This document shows positions 1 to 10,019 of a stretch of 64,000 bases of DNA, piece by piece. The stretch lies in contig NZ_CP137920.1 of NCBI RefSeq assembly GCF_033708015.1, positions 3,844,001 to 3,908,000 of the forward strand, given 5' to 3'. The notes under the pieces are model-generated. The model worked only from the letters and a program-made list of their open reading frames with translations, was not told the origin of the DNA and did no database searches. The stretch is from Proteus vulgaris (lineage in GTDB: Bacteria; Pseudomonadota; Gammaproteobacteria; Enterobacterales; Enterobacteriaceae). A program made the position numbers and the translations under genes. The stretch's first letter is position 1. Each line of letters opens with the position of its first letter.

Positions 1-237
<237 letters not shown>

Positions 238-251
238 TTATTCACATTCAA

Positions 252-290
252 TATGAAAATATAATCACTAAATATGAATAAAAAATCAAA
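252..290 (-). promoter_or_regulatory. Tandem ArgR operator (two ARG boxes) upstream of argD
   Basis: Two 18-bp sites resemble the ARG box (TGAAT-N4-ATTCA). The first, at 252-269, reads TGAAA-ATAT-AATCA. The second, at 273-290, reads TGAAT-AAAA-AATCA. Their starts are 21 bp apart, which is the 18 bp plus 3 bp spacing known for ArgR hexamer binding in E. coli. They lie 30-68 bp upstream of the argD start, so arginine-dependent repression is inferred. The match and spacing are seen in the sequence; binding is not shown. Confidence 0.75.
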
Positions 291-339
291 TGTGGTTTTG
301 TATAAAAAAGCGTTATTTCGCTATTTAAATGCTATCCAT

Positions 340-915
340 TTAATATTTAAGGAAATTATTTAATAGCTCATGTCCCTGTTCACTTAAAATACTTTCTGGA
401 TGGAACTGAACCCCTTCAATTGGCAATGTACGATGACGAATTCCCATAATTTCATCAACATTTCCATCATGTTGACTCCATGCCGTCACTTCAAAAGGGA
501 CTGGTAATGTTGTCGCATCAATCACTAAGGAGTGGTAACGCGTCACACTTAAGGGTCGATTAAGTCCCTTAAAAACACCTTGTTGATTATGATGTATTAA
601 TGAATTTTTACCATGCATGACTTCTCGTGCTCTGATAACCGATGCACCAAAAGCTTGCCCTATCGCTTGATGTCCAAGACAAACGCCAAGAATAGGAATT
701 TCACCAGCAAACCGCTGTATAGCCTCAAGAGAGATCCCTGCTTCATTAGGAGTACAAGGTCCTGGCGAGATAACAAGATGTGCTGGCATCATCTTTTCTA
801 TCTCTTTAAGTCCGATCTCATCATTACGCTTAACAACAACCTCAGCACCCAATTCACAGAAATACTGATAGAGGTTGTAGGTAAACGAGTCGTAATTATC
901 AATAAGTAACAGCAT
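340..915 (-). CDS. pabA: Aminodeoxychorismate synthase component II (glutamine amidotransferase)
   Basis: A 191-residue class I glutamine amidotransferase that supplies ammonia to PabB for 4-amino-4-deoxychorismate, the precursor of p-aminobenzoate and folate. The N-terminal [13 protein letters not shown], the oxyanion segment SPGPCTP, the nucleophile elbow GVCLGHQ (Cys79) and VQFHPES (His172, Glu174) form the full triad. The length matches E. coli PabA (187). It lies immediately upstream of argD on the same strand, as in E. coli. TrpG is the alternative, but the stand-alone length and this neighbourhood favour PabA. The fic gene that sits near pabA in E. coli is absent. Confidence 0.92.
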   Translation of the reverse strand: MLLLIDNYDSFTYNLYQYFCELGAEVVVKRNDEIGLKEIEKMMPAHLVISPGPCTPNEAGISLEAIQRFAGEIPILGVCLGHQAIGQAFGASVIRAREVMHGKNSLIHHNQQGVFKGLNRPLSVTRYHSLVIDATTLPVPFEVTAWSQHDGNVDEIMGIRHRTLPIEGVQFHPESILSEQGHELLNNFLKY

Positions 916-1206
916 ATTAGCCTATCCGACTGATTTTCTTATCATTATCTATTTTATTACTATTTTAAAGCGAGTGTAGATTTGCCAAAATAGCTCGTTG
1001 TTTAACCGACTTGGGTACAACAAAGCCGATTATCATAGCACAGGTGTAAAATATGAATAGTAAGCAAGAAAGCCTGCTGATTTATTGAGCAATAACAAAA
1101 ATGACGGTAATTGATGGTGAATAGAGTGATTAATAGCGCAGTACATACTTATTACAGGGGATCACACGAAAAAAGAAGGATAAAAAATATTTTTTCGTGC
1201 TAAAAA
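916..1206. other. Intergenic region between pabA and ppiA
   Basis: About 290 bp upstream of pabA and beyond the ppiA terminator. It must hold the pabA promoter on the minus strand, but I could not fix one. E. coli carries fic and yhfG between these genes; no remnant of either is visible. Confidence 0.5.
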
Positions 1207-1232
1207 CCCCGGAATGAAAACATTCATTCCGG
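1207..1232 (-). terminator. Rho-independent terminator after ppiA
   Basis: The stem CCGGAATGA pairs with TCATTCCGG around an AAACAT loop, and on the minus strand it is followed by GGGGTTTTT. It lies about 55 bp past the ppiA stop codon. Confidence 0.8.
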
Positions 1233-1287
1233 TTTATATGCATTTTATCTTATTAGAATAAGTAAATATCCTATCCTAATAATACGT

Positions 1288-1857
1288 TTATTGTTTTACG
1301 ACTTCCGCAGATAAAATAGTGACCGTTTTTACTGGTACATTTTGGTAAGGTCCAATATTACGAGTTGGAGCTTGTGAAATTTTATCGACTACATCCATTC
1401 CTTTCACAACTTTACCAAATACGGCATAGCCAAAATCACGTTGACCGTGATCTAAAAATGCATTGTCAGCCACATTAATAAAGAATTGGCTGGTTGCGCT
1501 GTCTTTATCTGATGTACGCGCCATGGCAATAGAACCTTTTACATTACGTAATCCATTGTCGGCTTCATTTTTAATTGGCGCTCTGGTTTGTTTTTGCTGT
1601 AAATCAGCAGTAAAACCACCGCCTTGAACCATAAAACCGGGAATAACACGATGAAAAGTGGTGCCGTTATAGTACCCATCTTCGACATACTGAATAAAAT
1701 TTTTCGTTGTGATTGGTGCTTTTTTATTATCCAGTGAGATTTCAATATTGCCTTCAGAGGTGACTAATTTAACGAAGGTTTCTCCCGTTGCCATTGCAAA
1801 AGTCGCTGTTGTTAAAGTGCAAGCGGTAACGAAGGTGACAAGAAAACGTTTTAACAT
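1288..1857 (-). CDS. ppiA: Periplasmic peptidyl-prolyl cis-trans isomerase A (cyclophilin)
   Basis: A 189-residue cyclophilin with an N-terminal signal peptide (basic MLKR, hydrophobic run, likely cleavage after AMA), hence periplasmic. It isomerises X-Pro bonds during protein folding. Cyclophilin motifs are clear: [49 protein letters not shown], and [11 protein letters not shown]. The length equals E. coli PpiA (190). The cytoplasmic paralogue PpiB lacks a signal peptide, so PpiA is the better call. It is transcribed alone, with its own terminator and away from engB. Confidence 0.94.
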   Translation of the reverse strand: MLKRFLVTFVTACTLTTATFAMATGETFVKLVTSEGNIEISLDNKKAPITTKNFIQYVEDGYYNGTTFHRVIPGFMVQGGGFTADLQQKQTRAPIKNEADNGLRNVKGSIAMARTSDKDSATSQFFINVADNAFLDHGQRDFGYAVFGKVVKGMDVVDKISQAPTRNIGPYQNVPVKTVTILSAEVVKQ

Positions 1858-2126
1858 GCAGGGATCCTTTACTTTAATAGTCTACAACTTACTTAATATG
1901 CAGCGATTCTAATTCGCTGAGGTAAATAGTGCCAATCATTTACCTTTATTTACGCTCAATAAGTCTAATTACGTTATAACAGGGTAAATTTTAATTTTTA
2001 AGCACTGTTATAAGTCATTAAATTGCGCCAAAATAGAGCAAATAGTATTTTAGATATTCATTTTCATGCAAAATTGAAATGAGTATGCATGAAAAGCCGC
2101 ATTATTTCAGAGAGGTTTATACCATA

Positions 2127-2759
2127 ATGACCCAATTTAATTACCAAAAAGCACATTTCATCATCAGTGCGCCTGATATCCGTCATTTACCACCAGATAC
2201 AGGAATTGAAATTGCCTTTGCGGGTCGCTCTAATGCCGGTAAATCCAGTGCTTTAAATGCGTTAACCCAACAAAATGGACTAGCCAGAACCAGTAAAACC
2301 CCAGGTCGCACACAATTAATCAACCTTTTTCAAATTGAAGAGGGCTTACGCTTAGTCGATCTACCAGGTTACGGCTATGCTCAAGTTCCTGAAGAAATGA
2401 AGCGTAAATGGCAACGCTCTTTAGGTGAATACCTACAAAAAAGAGAATGCTTAAAAGGCGTGGTTATTTTAATGGATATTCGCCATCCATTAAAAGATCT
2501 CGATATGCAAATGATTGATTGGGCCGTAGACTCAGAGCTTCCTACGCTCGTTTTACTGACTAAAGCAGATAAATTAGCATCAGGTGCGCGTAAAAAGCAG
2601 TTAATTAGCGTACGTGAAGCGCTAGCAAATAAAGTAGGTGATATTCGCGTAGAATATTTTTCATCATTGAAAAAAATTGGCATTGATAAACTACGTAATA
2701 CACTTAATGAATGGTTTTCAGGTTCAGAAGAGCAGCCTACAAATGATGATAACGCTTAA
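2127..2759 (+). CDS. engB: Ribosome-biogenesis GTPase EngB (YihA/YsxC)
   Basis: A 210-residue essential-type GTPase of the TrmE-Era-EngA-EngB family. G1 is GRSNAGKSS, the switch region is [13 protein letters not shown]3 is DLPGYGYA, and G4 is TKAD. The family acts in large ribosomal subunit maturation. The reading frame is open 16 codons further upstream, but the homologous N-terminus begins [11 protein letters not shown], and AGAGAGG at 2109-2115 is a ribosome-binding site placed for the ATG at 2127. In E. coli the same gene lies next to spf and polA, as here. Confidence 0.95.
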   Translation: MTQFNYQKAHFIISAPDIRHLPPDTGIEIAFAGRSNAGKSSALNALTQQNGLARTSKTPGRTQLINLFQIEEGLRLVDLPGYGYAQVPEEMKRKWQRSLGEYLQKRECLKGVVILMDIRHPLKDLDMQMIDWAVDSELPTLVLLTKADKLASGARKKQLISVREALANKVGDIRVEYFSSLKKIGIDKLRNTLNEWFSGSEEQPTNDDNA

Positions 2760-2865
2760 TTATCTTCTTTTCTCTCAAAGATAATGTTTTGATCTTCTAT
2801 TGACAAAGGGAAAGTCACTTTTCCCTTTCACTTCTCACATAAACCACTTCAATGAATTTTAGGTA

Positions 2866-2976
2866 AAAAAATGCTCCAGTCGAAATAAAGTCGACTGGAG
2901 CAGCTAATATTCAGCTAAATCCGATTACGTGAAGTAAAAGGTCTGAAAGATAGAACATCTTACCTCTGTACCCTAC
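2866..2976 (-). ncRNA. spf: Spot 42 small RNA
   Basis: Read on the minus strand, the RNA starts GTAGGGTACAGAGGTAAGAT and continues through the Spot 42 core, including TTCAGACCTTTTACTTCACG, nearly identical to E. coli. It ends with a terminator hairpin (CTCCAGTCGA paired with TCGACTGGAG) and a T-run. The hairpin sequence differs from E. coli while the structure is kept. Spot 42 is an Hfq-dependent RNA that represses catabolic mRNAs and is itself repressed by cAMP-CRP in E. coli. The order polA-spf-engB is preserved, but two genes now separate spf from polA. Confidence 0.95.
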
Positions 2977-3244
2977 GAGAGATAATGTACCCTATTTTAT
3001 TGGCTAATAAAAGCCCTTTTGTAATTTTTTTTCACATGCAGACACGATTCAGCTATGTGATTATGTATTCAAAGCATAAATAAGTGTAGTTTAATTACAT
3101 AATTATGAGACTTTAATCACCTACATGAATGTGATTAAAAATAGAACAGATCACACAAAAGGTGCGGTTTATCATTAATGATTTTGTGATACGCTTATTG
3201 CGAGACCGTAGTAAATATGTAATTAGCGATAAAATGAGGTATCC

Positions 3245-3763
3245 ATGGCTGTATTAACGCTCTTGCGTTTTCCTGATGAGCGTCTGCGCAGAGTCGCAGT
3301 ACCAGTGGAAAAAGTAGATGACGAAATACGCACATTAATCGATGACATGATTGAAACCATGTATGCAGAACGAGGTATTGGCTTAGCAGCCCCTCAGGTT
3401 AATGTATCTAAACGCATTATTGTAATTGATGTTTCTGAAAACCGAGATCAACCGATTGCACTTATCAATCCTGAAATTATCAGCACTGAAGATGAAATGA
3501 TGGATATGATGGATGGGTGTCTATCTATTCCCGATTCTTTTGCTCCAACAGAGCGTTACCGTTTTTTAAAGGTTAAGGCATTAGATAGAAATGGGGATGA
3601 AATTGAACTTGAAGCCTCGGATTTATTCGCAGGCTGCATTCAGCATGAGTTGGACCATCTTAATGGCAAACTCTTTATTGACCATTTATCTCCGTTAAAA
3701 CGTCAACGTATTGAGAAAAAACAAAAGAAATTGAGCAAATTGATAAACTCACAAGTTGCTTAA
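3245..3763 (+). CDS. def: Peptide deformylase, probably a second copy
   Basis: A 172-residue iron/zinc deformylase removing the formyl group from nascent N-termini. Motif 1 GIGLAAPQ (44-51), motif 2 around Cys92 and motif 3 HELDH (134-138) supply the metal ligands and catalytic Glu135. Motif 2 reads DGCLS instead of the usual EGCLS. In E. coli the housekeeping def is paired with fmt; here the gene stands alone between spf and an unknown gene, so I infer a paralogue (the fmt-linked copy would lie outside the window). The start at 3245 follows AATGAGGTATCC, an adequate ribosome-binding site. All metal-binding residues remain, so activity is expected. Confidence 0.85.
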   Translation: MAVLTLLRFPDERLRRVAVPVEKVDDEIRTLIDDMIETMYAERGIGLAAPQVNVSKRIIVIDVSENRDQPIALINPEIISTEDEMMDMMDGCLSIPDSFAPTERYRFLKVKALDRNGDEIELEASDLFAGCIQHELDHLNGKLFIDHLSPLKRQRIEKKQKKLSKLINSQVA

Positions 3764-3810
3764 TTATTCACTTATCTCTTTTTCATATTTTGTTGATGAA
3801 TTTTGACATA

Positions 3811-3838
3811 AAAAAGCTCGGTTATTAACCGAGCTTTT
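3811..3838 (+). terminator. Rho-independent terminator after def
   Basis: AAAAGCTCGGTTA pairs with TAACCGAGCTTTT, then CTTTTTC. It lies about 50 bp beyond the deformylase stop, and the A-rich left arm could let it work in both directions. Confidence 0.8.
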
Positions 3839-3936
3839 CTTTTTCTTGCCCTAATAAAAATAAATTTTCACGGTTTTTCTCTCCATCCCCTATACAATAG
3901 ATTTAAAATATCAACAGCACATTCATTGAGGCAAAA

Positions 3937-4395
3937 ATGGAAAATAGTCGATTTAAGGATTTATGTGAACAACTCAAAGCAGCCGGTGCAACAGACCCCA
4001 AATCATGGGTAAAGAGTGAGTTACAGGAAAATATTCCGCAAGTCGCTCGATTCCTCGTGTTAAAAGGACTTACCGATATCTATCATGATGTTGACGAAAA
4101 TATCGGTGAAATGGATATTTACTCTGATGAGGTAACTGACGTATATCAAAAGCTTGCTTCCCAATTTGATAATCAAGAACTTAAGAGACTACTGCATTTC
4201 TATGGGAAATCCGTTATTGGCAAGGTGATTGATATGCTTGATCAAGGCTATCTTTATGATGTTAACGCTAAAGTAGGTTGGTCTTTAATGGAATTAAATG
4301 AACAAGGTGAAACAACAGATAGATTAATCCAAGGATTGCATGAAGACTTTCTTGAGTTTGATGAGTCAGAGCTTGTTCCCAACACAAAAGCATAA
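3937..4395 (+). CDS. Hypothetical acidic cytoplasmic protein
   Basis: A 152-residue protein I do not recognise. It has no signal peptide or membrane segment, is rich in Asp and Glu, and looks largely helical (for example KRLLHFYGKSVIGKVIDMLD). The start follows CATTGAGGCAAAA, a fair ribosome-binding site. Both ends are flanked by terminator-like hairpins, so it is probably monocistronic. It lies between def and polA, a place where E. coli has only spf, which marks it as lineage-specific. Codon use looks like that of its neighbours. Confidence 0.7.
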   Translation: MENSRFKDLCEQLKAAGATDPKSWVKSELQENIPQVARFLVLKGLTDIYHDVDENIGEMDIYSDEVTDVYQKLASQFDNQELKRLLHFYGKSVIGKVIDMLDQGYLYDVNAKVGWSLMELNEQGETTDRLIQGLHEDFLEFDESELVPNTKA

Positions 4396-4398
4396 ACA

Positions 4399-4428
4399 AT
4401 AAAGGGCACAACTGATTGCGCCCTTTAT
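4399..4428. terminator. Bidirectional terminator between the 3937-4395 gene and polA
   Basis: AAAGGGC at 4401-4407 pairs with GCCCTTT at 4420-4426, with A/T tracts on both sides. The convergent position suits termination from both directions. Confidence 0.75.
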
Positions 4429-4449
4429 TTGATAGCTGAGATTTAATAT

Positions 4450-7248
4450 TTAATGGGCTTCATCCCAGTTATTACCCACTCCGACTTCCACTTTCAACGG
4501 GATCGCTAATTTCATACTGCTTTCCATCAATTTGTGGATCATGATATTTGCATTCTCTAAATAAGACTCTCGCACTTCAAATACTAATTCATCGTGTACT
4601 TGCATAATCATATGCACATCTGCTGGACATTCATTGCAAATCCAATTATCCACAGCAATCATTGCTTTTTTGATGATATCTGCCGCTGTACCTTGCATTG
4701 GAGCATTAATCGCCTCACGCTCTGAAGCTTTACGACGAATTGCATTCTTTGAATTAATTTCTGGTAAATAGAGGCGACGCCCTTCTAACGTTTCAACATA
4801 GCCTTGTTCAGAAGCTTGTTTACGAGTGCGCTCCATATAGTCCAATACACCTGGGTAGCGTTCAAAATAGAGATCCATATAACGCTGAGCTTCTCTTCTC
4901 TCCACACCAATCTGCTGTGATAAACCAAATGCGCTCATACCATAAATAAGACCAAAGTTGATCGCTTTCGCACTACGACGTTGTTCAGAGGTAACTTCGT
5001 CTAAAGGTATACCAAACACTTCAGATGCAGTAGCTCGGTGAATATCTTTACCTTGAGCAAAGGCATCTAACAAACCTTTATCTTGTGATAAATGTGCCAT
5101 GATCCGCAATTCAATTTGTGAATAGTCGGCTGCAACAATTTTAAAGCCTTCACGGGCAATAAATGCTTGGCGAATTCGACGTCCTTCTTCATTTCTTACT
5201 GGGATATTTTGAAGATTCGGATCGCGAGAAGATAAACGCCCCGTTGCCGTCACTGCTTGATGATATGAAGTATGTACACGCTTCGTTTTACTATTCACCA
5301 TCAATGGCAATTTATCCGTATAGGTCGATTTTAATTTCGCAAGACCACGATGCTCTAAAATTAAACGAGGTAATTCATGGCTATGCGCTAATTCTTCCAA
5401 TACTTCTTCATTCGTTGAGGGCGCCCCTTTCGGGGTTTTCTTGATAACGGGCAATTGCAATTTATCAAATAAGATTTCTTGTAACTGTTTAGGTGAAGAG
5501 AGGTTAAATTCTTGTCCTGCTAACGCAAACGTCTCTTTTTCAATTTCTGCTAAACGTTGTGTAATCTCTTGAGATTGAACAGCTAACACTTGAGCATCAA
5601 TTAATACACCTTTGCGTTCCATTCTCGACAACACAGGAACTAATGGCATTTCAATATCGCGGTAAACATGGTTAAGAGGCTCAATGGCTTCTATTTGAGG
5701 ATATAGCGCTTGATGGAGTAATAAAGTGATATCAGCATCTTCAGCAGCATATAACGTCGCTTGCTCAACCTCAATTTGGTTAAAGGTCAGCTGACCTTTA
5801 CCTTTACCAGCAATCTCTTCAAATGTTGTGGTTTTATGATTTAAATGTTTTTCCGCTAAGGTATCCATATCATGGCGGCTACTCACACTATTTAAGACAT
5901 AAGACTCCAGCATAGTATCAAAATAAATACCGTTTAATTCGATACCTTCATTTTCCATAATGCCACGATCAAACTTCAAGTTTTGCCCAATTTTTAGAAT
6001 GTTTTTATCTTCTAAAATAGGTTTTAATGCCGCTAGCACTTCATTAACAGGAAGTTGCTCTGGCGCATCTAAATACTCATGACGCAATGGAATATAAGCC
6101 GCCTTACCCGGTTCAATAGCAAATGACAGCCCCACTAAACGAGCATCAATATTATTTAAACTGTCAGTTTCTGTATCAAATGCAAATGCAGGCGCTTTCT
6201 TAAGAAGTTCAACCCATCGCGTTAAGCTTTCATGCGTTAAGACAGCTTCATAATTCTCTTGTGTAATAACAGGAAAATTAGCTGATGCAGGTACTTCTTT
6301 GGGAGTAATGGCTTCAGAGGAGTAAGGTACAGCAACTTTGTGTGTACTCCGTTGAGCTAACCATCCACCATTTTGAAGATCACTGATCCAACGTTTAAAC
6401 TCATAACGCGTAAACATCGCTAGTAATTGATCTAGATTTGGCTCATTAACCACTAAATCATCAAACGTTTTATCGAGTTCAACATCTGTTTTAATCGTTG
6501 CCAGCTTATAAGAAAGTTTTGCCACTTTCTCATGTTCTGCCATTTTGGCGCCCAGTGTTTTAGCACCACGGAAACTCAATGTGGCGATATTATCAAGCTG
6601 TTGATAGATATCATCTAAACTACCAAGTCCTTGTAAAAGGCCTAATGCCGTTTTCTCACCGACACCGGGAACACCAGGAATGTTATCAGAAGAATCGCCC
6701 ATTAATGCGAGGAAATCAATAATCAGTTCAGGAGGAACACCATATTTTTCTTTAACTTCATCAGGACCTAAAATAACGTTGGTCATGGTGTTAATCAGCG
6801 TAATCTTTGGCGTCACTAATTGCGCCATATCTTTATCGCCAGTACTGATTAAAACATCATGCCCATCAGCCGCTGCTTTTAGTGCCAATGTTCCAATAAC
6901 GTCATCTGCTTCTACACCTGAAATAGATAACAATGGTAAACCCATTGCTTGCACCATCTCATGCAAGGGTGCTATTTGTTCACGTAAATCATCCGGCATT
7001 GGAGGACGATTAGATTTATATTCCTCATACAACTCATCACGGAATGTTTTACCTTTAGCGTCAAACACAACCGCAACATGGCTTGGTTTATACTGTATTA
7101 TTAGGCTACGTAGCATGTTCAACACGCCGTACATCGCACCCGTTGGCTCACCTTGGCTATTGGTTAGCGGTGGAAATGCATGATAGGCGCGATAAAGATA
7201 TGAAGAGCCATCTACAAGGATAAAGGGGTTTTCTGCTATCTGGACCAT
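4450..7248 (-). CDS. polA: DNA polymerase I
   Basis: A 932-residue three-domain enzyme for Okazaki fragment processing and repair. Residues 1-290 or so are the 5'-3' exonuclease ([36 protein letters not shown]). About 330-520 is the 3'-5' proofreading domain with FDTETDSL. The polymerase domain has motif [14 protein letters not shown], motif [15 protein letters not shown] and motif [11 protein letters not shown]. The frame is open 18 codons further upstream, but the family N-terminus is [14 protein letters not shown], so I place the start at 7248; the ribosome-binding site there is weak. The length fits E. coli PolA (928). It is the last gene of the srkA-dsbA-polA side. Confidence 0.96.
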   Translation of the reverse strand: MVQIAENPFILVDGSSYLYRAYHAFPPLTNSQGEPTGAMYGVLNMLRSLIIQYKPSHVAVVFDAKGKTFRDELYEEYKSNRPPMPDDLREQIAPLHEMVQAMGLPLLSISGVEADDVIGTLALKAAADGHDVLISTGDKDMAQLVTPKITLINTMTNVILGPDEVKEKYGVPPELIIDFLALMGDSSDNIPGVPGVGEKTALGLLQGLGSLDDIYQQLDNIATLSFRGAKTLGAKMAEHEKVAKLSYKLATIKTDVELDKTFDDLVVNEPNLDQLLAMFTRYEFKRWISDLQNGGWLAQRSTHKVAVPYSSEAITPKEVPASANFPVITQENYEAVLTHESLTRWVELLKKAPAFAFDTETDSLNNIDARLVGLSFAIEPGKAAYIPLRHEYLDAPEQLPVNEVLAALKPILEDKNILKIGQNLKFDRGIMENEGIELNGIYFDTMLESYVLNSVSSRHDMDTLAEKHLNHKTTTFEEIAGKGKGQLTFNQIEVEQATLYAAEDADITLLLHQALYPQIEAIEPLNHVYRDIEMPLVPVLSRMERKGVLIDAQVLAVQSQEITQRLAEIEKETFALAGQEFNLSSPKQLQEILFDKLQLPVIKKTPKGAPSTNEEVLEELAHSHELPRLILEHRGLAKLKSTYTDKLPLMVNSKTKRVHTSYHQAVTATGRLSSRDPNLQNIPVRNEEGRRIRQAFIAREGFKIVAADYSQIELRIMAHLSQDKGLLDAFAQGKDIHRATASEVFGIPLDEVTSEQRRSAKAINFGLIYGMSAFGLSQQIGVERREAQRYMDLYFERYPGVLDYMERTRKQASEQGYVETLEGRRLYLPEINSKNAIRRKASEREAINAPMQGTAADIIKKAMIAVDNWICNECPADVHMIMQVHDELVFEVRESYLENANIMIHKLMESSMKLAIPLKVEVGVGNNWDEAH

Positions 7249-7784
7249 AATCTGTTCATCATTGTTCTGAGGTTCGTTGATATCACTAGAATGCCACATC
7301 ACAGCCCAATAGACGAATATTACCTGTTCTTAAATGCAGAAATTCGGCTTAAGTGCCCAATTATTTATTATTGATCGAACTTAACAGAAAGAATAAGTAT
7401 GGATGATAATTTAATATTAATTAAAGTGATTTTTTATCAAAAGCCATATCCATTAATCTGATTTCAATTATAAAAAGAGTAAAGCGTAAACGTACTGTGT
7501 AATTTAGAAAGTATTTAAGATAAAGCCATTCTCTCATCATTAATATTAATGTTAGTGTCATCTTTTTCATTAAAGATTTATTTTTTAGTCAATATCAAAA
7601 CAACCTGTGGATAACTCTGTGAGTAGTTTTGTAAACCTCTCTATATTAATAAGTTAGCTTTCTTTTCAATTTATTAACATAATTAAAAAATCAATCACTT
7701 AGCGTATTCATCAAGATATTATCAATTAATTGTCGTATTTTTTATTAATGTGGATAGTTATATTATGACAAAATAAGAGAGTAA
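7249..7784. other. Long AT-rich intergenic region upstream of polA
   Basis: About 535 bp with no convincing gene. It should contain the polA promoter on the minus strand. A perfect DnaA-box match lies at 7606-7614 (TGTGGATAA, the complement of TTATCCACA), and a one-mismatch copy TGTGGATAG lies near 7748. E. coli has yihF/yihG in the corresponding place; neither is recognisable here. Confidence 0.5.
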
Positions 7785-7819
7785 AAAAATAGCACTCTTA
7801 TTTCTTGAGTGCTATTTTT
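7785..7819 (-). terminator. Rho-independent terminator after dsbA
   Basis: AAAAATAGCACTC pairs perfectly with GAGTGCTATTTTT around a 9-base loop, flanked by A and T tracts. It lies about 55 bp past the dsbA stop. Confidence 0.85.
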
Positions 7820-7875
7820 CATATAAGAATCTATATACTTTTACTTAGTCTATATAGGAAAAGTTTAAGTCTCTC

Positions 7876-8499
7876 TTATTTTTTCAGCAATAATTGATTC
7901 ACAATATCCGAATATGTTTTTGCATATTCCTCTGGTGATTTTGCACTGATACCATCATTTTTCATTTTATATTTGCCACCAACTATCATGGCTGGAACAC
8001 CATTGATTTGGAAATCAACGACAGCATTCTGTTGTTGGCTAACTAAAGAATTCACGACAAAGCTATTCATTGCTGCATCATAATCTTCGCCTTTAACGCC
8101 TGCGTTAATAAAAGCATTACGAATATCGTCAACAGAACGAATAGATTGAGTTTCTTGAATACCTTTAAATAAAACGGGAGCAACTTGATCTTCAACGCCT
8201 AAAGCCATAGCCACAGCCCAAGAACGTGTCAGATCTTTACCTAAAGGTCCTAAGAAATCAACGTGATAACGGACAACATTGGTGTTTTCTGGCGCATTCT
8301 TTTCAACAGTGCTATTGACTTTATATACTTCAGAAAATTGATAACAATGTGGGCAATAAAAAGAGAAAAACTCAACAACATCAGGCGATGCTGTAATAGG
8401 TTTGGAAAGATTCGTGTACTGTTTTCCTTCAGAAATATCAGCAGCAGAAACACTGAATGCTAACACCATACTTGCTAACGCCAGCCAAATTTTTTTCAT
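7876..8499 (-). CDS. dsbA: Periplasmic thiol:disulfide oxidoreductase DsbA
   Basis: A 207-residue oxidoreductase that introduces disulfide bonds into exported proteins and is reoxidised by DsbB. A signal peptide (MKKIWLALASMVLAFSVSA) precedes the mature ADISEGKQY. The active site is Cys49-Pro-His-Cys52 in FFSFYCPHCYQF, and the cis-Pro loop is NGVPAM. The length matches E. coli DsbA (208). It lies 20 bp downstream of srkA and is presumably co-transcribed; in E. coli this operon is Cpx-controlled. Confidence 0.96.
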   Translation of the reverse strand: MKKIWLALASMVLAFSVSAADISEGKQYTNLSKPITASPDVVEFFSFYCPHCYQFSEVYKVNSTVEKNAPENTNVVRYHVDFLGPLGKDLTRSWAVAMALGVEDQVAPVLFKGIQETQSIRSVDDIRNAFINAGVKGEDYDAAMNSFVVNSLVSQQQNAVVDFQINGVPAMIVGGKYKMKNDGISAKSPEEYAKTYSDIVNQLLLKK

Positions 8500-8519
8500 T
8501 TCTCATCGTCTCCTAAGAA

Positions 8520-9515
8520 TTAATACATTGGGCTAAGTTGTGAAGGAGGCTCATTTAATTGCTCCACTTGCCCCTTGAATAAGGCTAATTGTTTAAACCA
8601 AAAATCTTGATCTTGAAACCAAATAAAGGCACGAGGAAAAGCAGGATCATTCCAGCGTTTTAATACCCACGCGAGATAATGCACCATTCTCATTGCTCTT
8701 AGTGGCTCAATTAATGACAACTCACGTAAATCAAAATCTTGATATTCATTATAAGACTCAAGGATTGTATCCATTTGTATAACTTGCTCTTGCCGCGAGC
8801 CGTTTAATAACATCCAAAAGTCTTGTACCGCAGGTCCCATTCGGGAATCATCAAAATCAACCATCACCACGTCATCACGCCACAATATATTACCAGGATG
8901 GCAATCACCATGTAGCCGTAACATTTGCCATGCAGAGTCCTCTATTCTAGGACGCACATCATGAATAAGTTTATCTATAACCTCTATAAACTGAGGTTTG
9001 AGGTTATTAGGAATTAATGCACTACTTTCAAATGCTAATTTTGGCGCTCTCAGATATTCTGCAATAGAAAGGGTTGGACGATACTCATAACTCTTCTTTC
9101 TACCTATTTGATGAATGCGCCCTAATGTGCGTCCAACTTCTTCTAGATGAAATAAATTATCCGTTTCATATGCTCTTCCCCCTATGCTGGGAAATATTGC
9201 AAAATAAAACCCATCATCAGAAAAGTGGACTGTCTCACTATTAATCATTAAAGGAGCCGCAACGGATACCTCGGCTTCCTTTAATGCTAAAACAAATTCA
9301 TGTTCTTCTTTTATTTGTTCATACGACCAGCGTTGAGGACGATAAAATTTCACCACATAACGTTGTCGATGTTCATCTACAAATTGAAAAACACGATTTT
9401 CATAGCTGTTTAGCTCTATTAACCCTGACTCAGGATAAAAACCGATTTTAACTAACGCGTCCCAAATGTTATCAGGTGAAAGTCCCTGAAAATTAAATGA
9501 GGCAGACATTTCCAT
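8520..9515 (-). CDS. srkA: Stress-response Ser/Thr kinase SrkA (YihE)
   Basis: A 331-residue aminoglycoside-phosphotransferase-fold protein kinase. The catalytic loop RLHGDCHPGNILWRDD and the metal-binding VMVDFDDSRMGPAVQD are intact, and the ending EPPSQLSPMY resembles E. coli SrkA (328 residues). In E. coli it protects against stress-induced death and is co-regulated with dsbA by CpxAR. AGGA six bases before the first ATG supports the start at 9515. It overlaps nothing and sits 14 bp after yihD, suggesting a yihD-srkA-dsbA transcript. Confidence 0.94.
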   Translation of the reverse strand: MEMSASFNFQGLSPDNIWDALVKIGFYPESGLIELNSYENRVFQFVDEHRQRYVVKFYRPQRWSYEQIKEEHEFVLALKEAEVSVAAPLMINSETVHFSDDGFYFAIFPSIGGRAYETDNLFHLEEVGRTLGRIHQIGRKKSYEYRPTLSIAEYLRAPKLAFESSALIPNNLKPQFIEVIDKLIHDVRPRIEDSAWQMLRLHGDCHPGNILWRDDVVMVDFDDSRMGPAVQDFWMLLNGSRQEQVIQMDTILESYNEYQDFDLRELSLIEPLRAMRMVHYLAWVLKRWNDPAFPRAFIWFQDQDFWFKQLALFKGQVEQLNEPPSQLSPMY

Positions 9516-9529
9516 TTTCTATCCTGAAT

Positions 9530-9799
9530 TTAATCTTTAATTACACCACGAGCACGTAAAATAGCGGTTTTAAAATCTTCTTCGTAATCTTTTTTCAGTC
9601 CTGGTATCACATCTGTCGGCGCTGAGCCGCGCATTTTTAGATGGTAAATCAAAATATCATCAGTCAGATCAGATAATTGACCTTTAAAACCCGCTTCATC
9701 AGCCAGTTTCTGCAATAATTGAATTAAGTTTAAATCAGAATTTTCTTCCCAAACTGGGTGCAATAATTCCATAACTTCATTAAGACGGTGACATTTCAT
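9530..9799 (-). CDS. yihD: YihD family (DUF1040) protein
   Basis: An 89-residue soluble protein beginning [15 protein letters not shown] and ending RARGVIKD, colinear and close to E. coli YihD (89). The function is not known to me. The frame is open further upstream, but the conserved N-terminus fixes the start at 9799. It is the first gene of the likely yihD-srkA-dsbA transcript and diverges from mobA, the E. coli arrangement. Confidence 0.92.
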   Translation of the reverse strand: MKCHRLNEVMELLHPVWEENSDLNLIQLLQKLADEAGFKGQLSDLTDDILIYHLKMRGSAPTDVIPGLKKDYEEDFKTAILRARGVIKD

Positions 9800-9842
9800 A
9801 CAAAAAATCCTTATTATTAATGACAACAACAAAGTACCAATT

Positions 9843-9892
9843 ATTATCCGATAGAAAAAGGAAACCTCTGTCAATATGCGTAAAGATTACGC
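9843..9892 (-). promoter_or_regulatory. Candidate promoter with upstream palindrome for yihD-srkA-dsbA
   Basis: On the minus strand TTGACA (9869-9874) is a perfect -35 and GATAAT (9843-9848) a good -10, though the 20-bp spacing is long. Directly upstream of the -35 is a perfect inverted repeat GCGTAA-AGA-TTACGC at 9878-9892, in the position of an activator site. The Cpx consensus is a direct repeat of GTAAA, so this palindrome is not a clean match to it. Confidence 0.4.
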
Positions 9893-10019
9893 TTTTTTGA
9901 TAAAAATTGCTGTTGCTTTACATGAAATCTCATTAAGTCGATATTTTTTATTAGTATATCGTCTTTCCTTGATAAAAATCGTTCGGAAATTTTAGCCAAT
10001 TTATTCACAAATATTGAAT

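Noticed and set aside
1913..2126. CsrC-like RNA near engB, as in E. coli
   Set aside because: No cluster of GGA loops or terminator is visible in the gap before engB.
3036..3070. CRP-type site upstream of spf
   Set aside because: TCACA and TGTGA halves are present but not at the 6-bp spacing of a CRP operator, so I do not annotate it although CRP control of spf is known in E. coli.
6680..7183. 167-codon plus-strand ORF opposite polA
   Set aside because: It is a shadow of the polA 5'-nuclease coding frame, with no ribosome-binding site and no recognisable protein.
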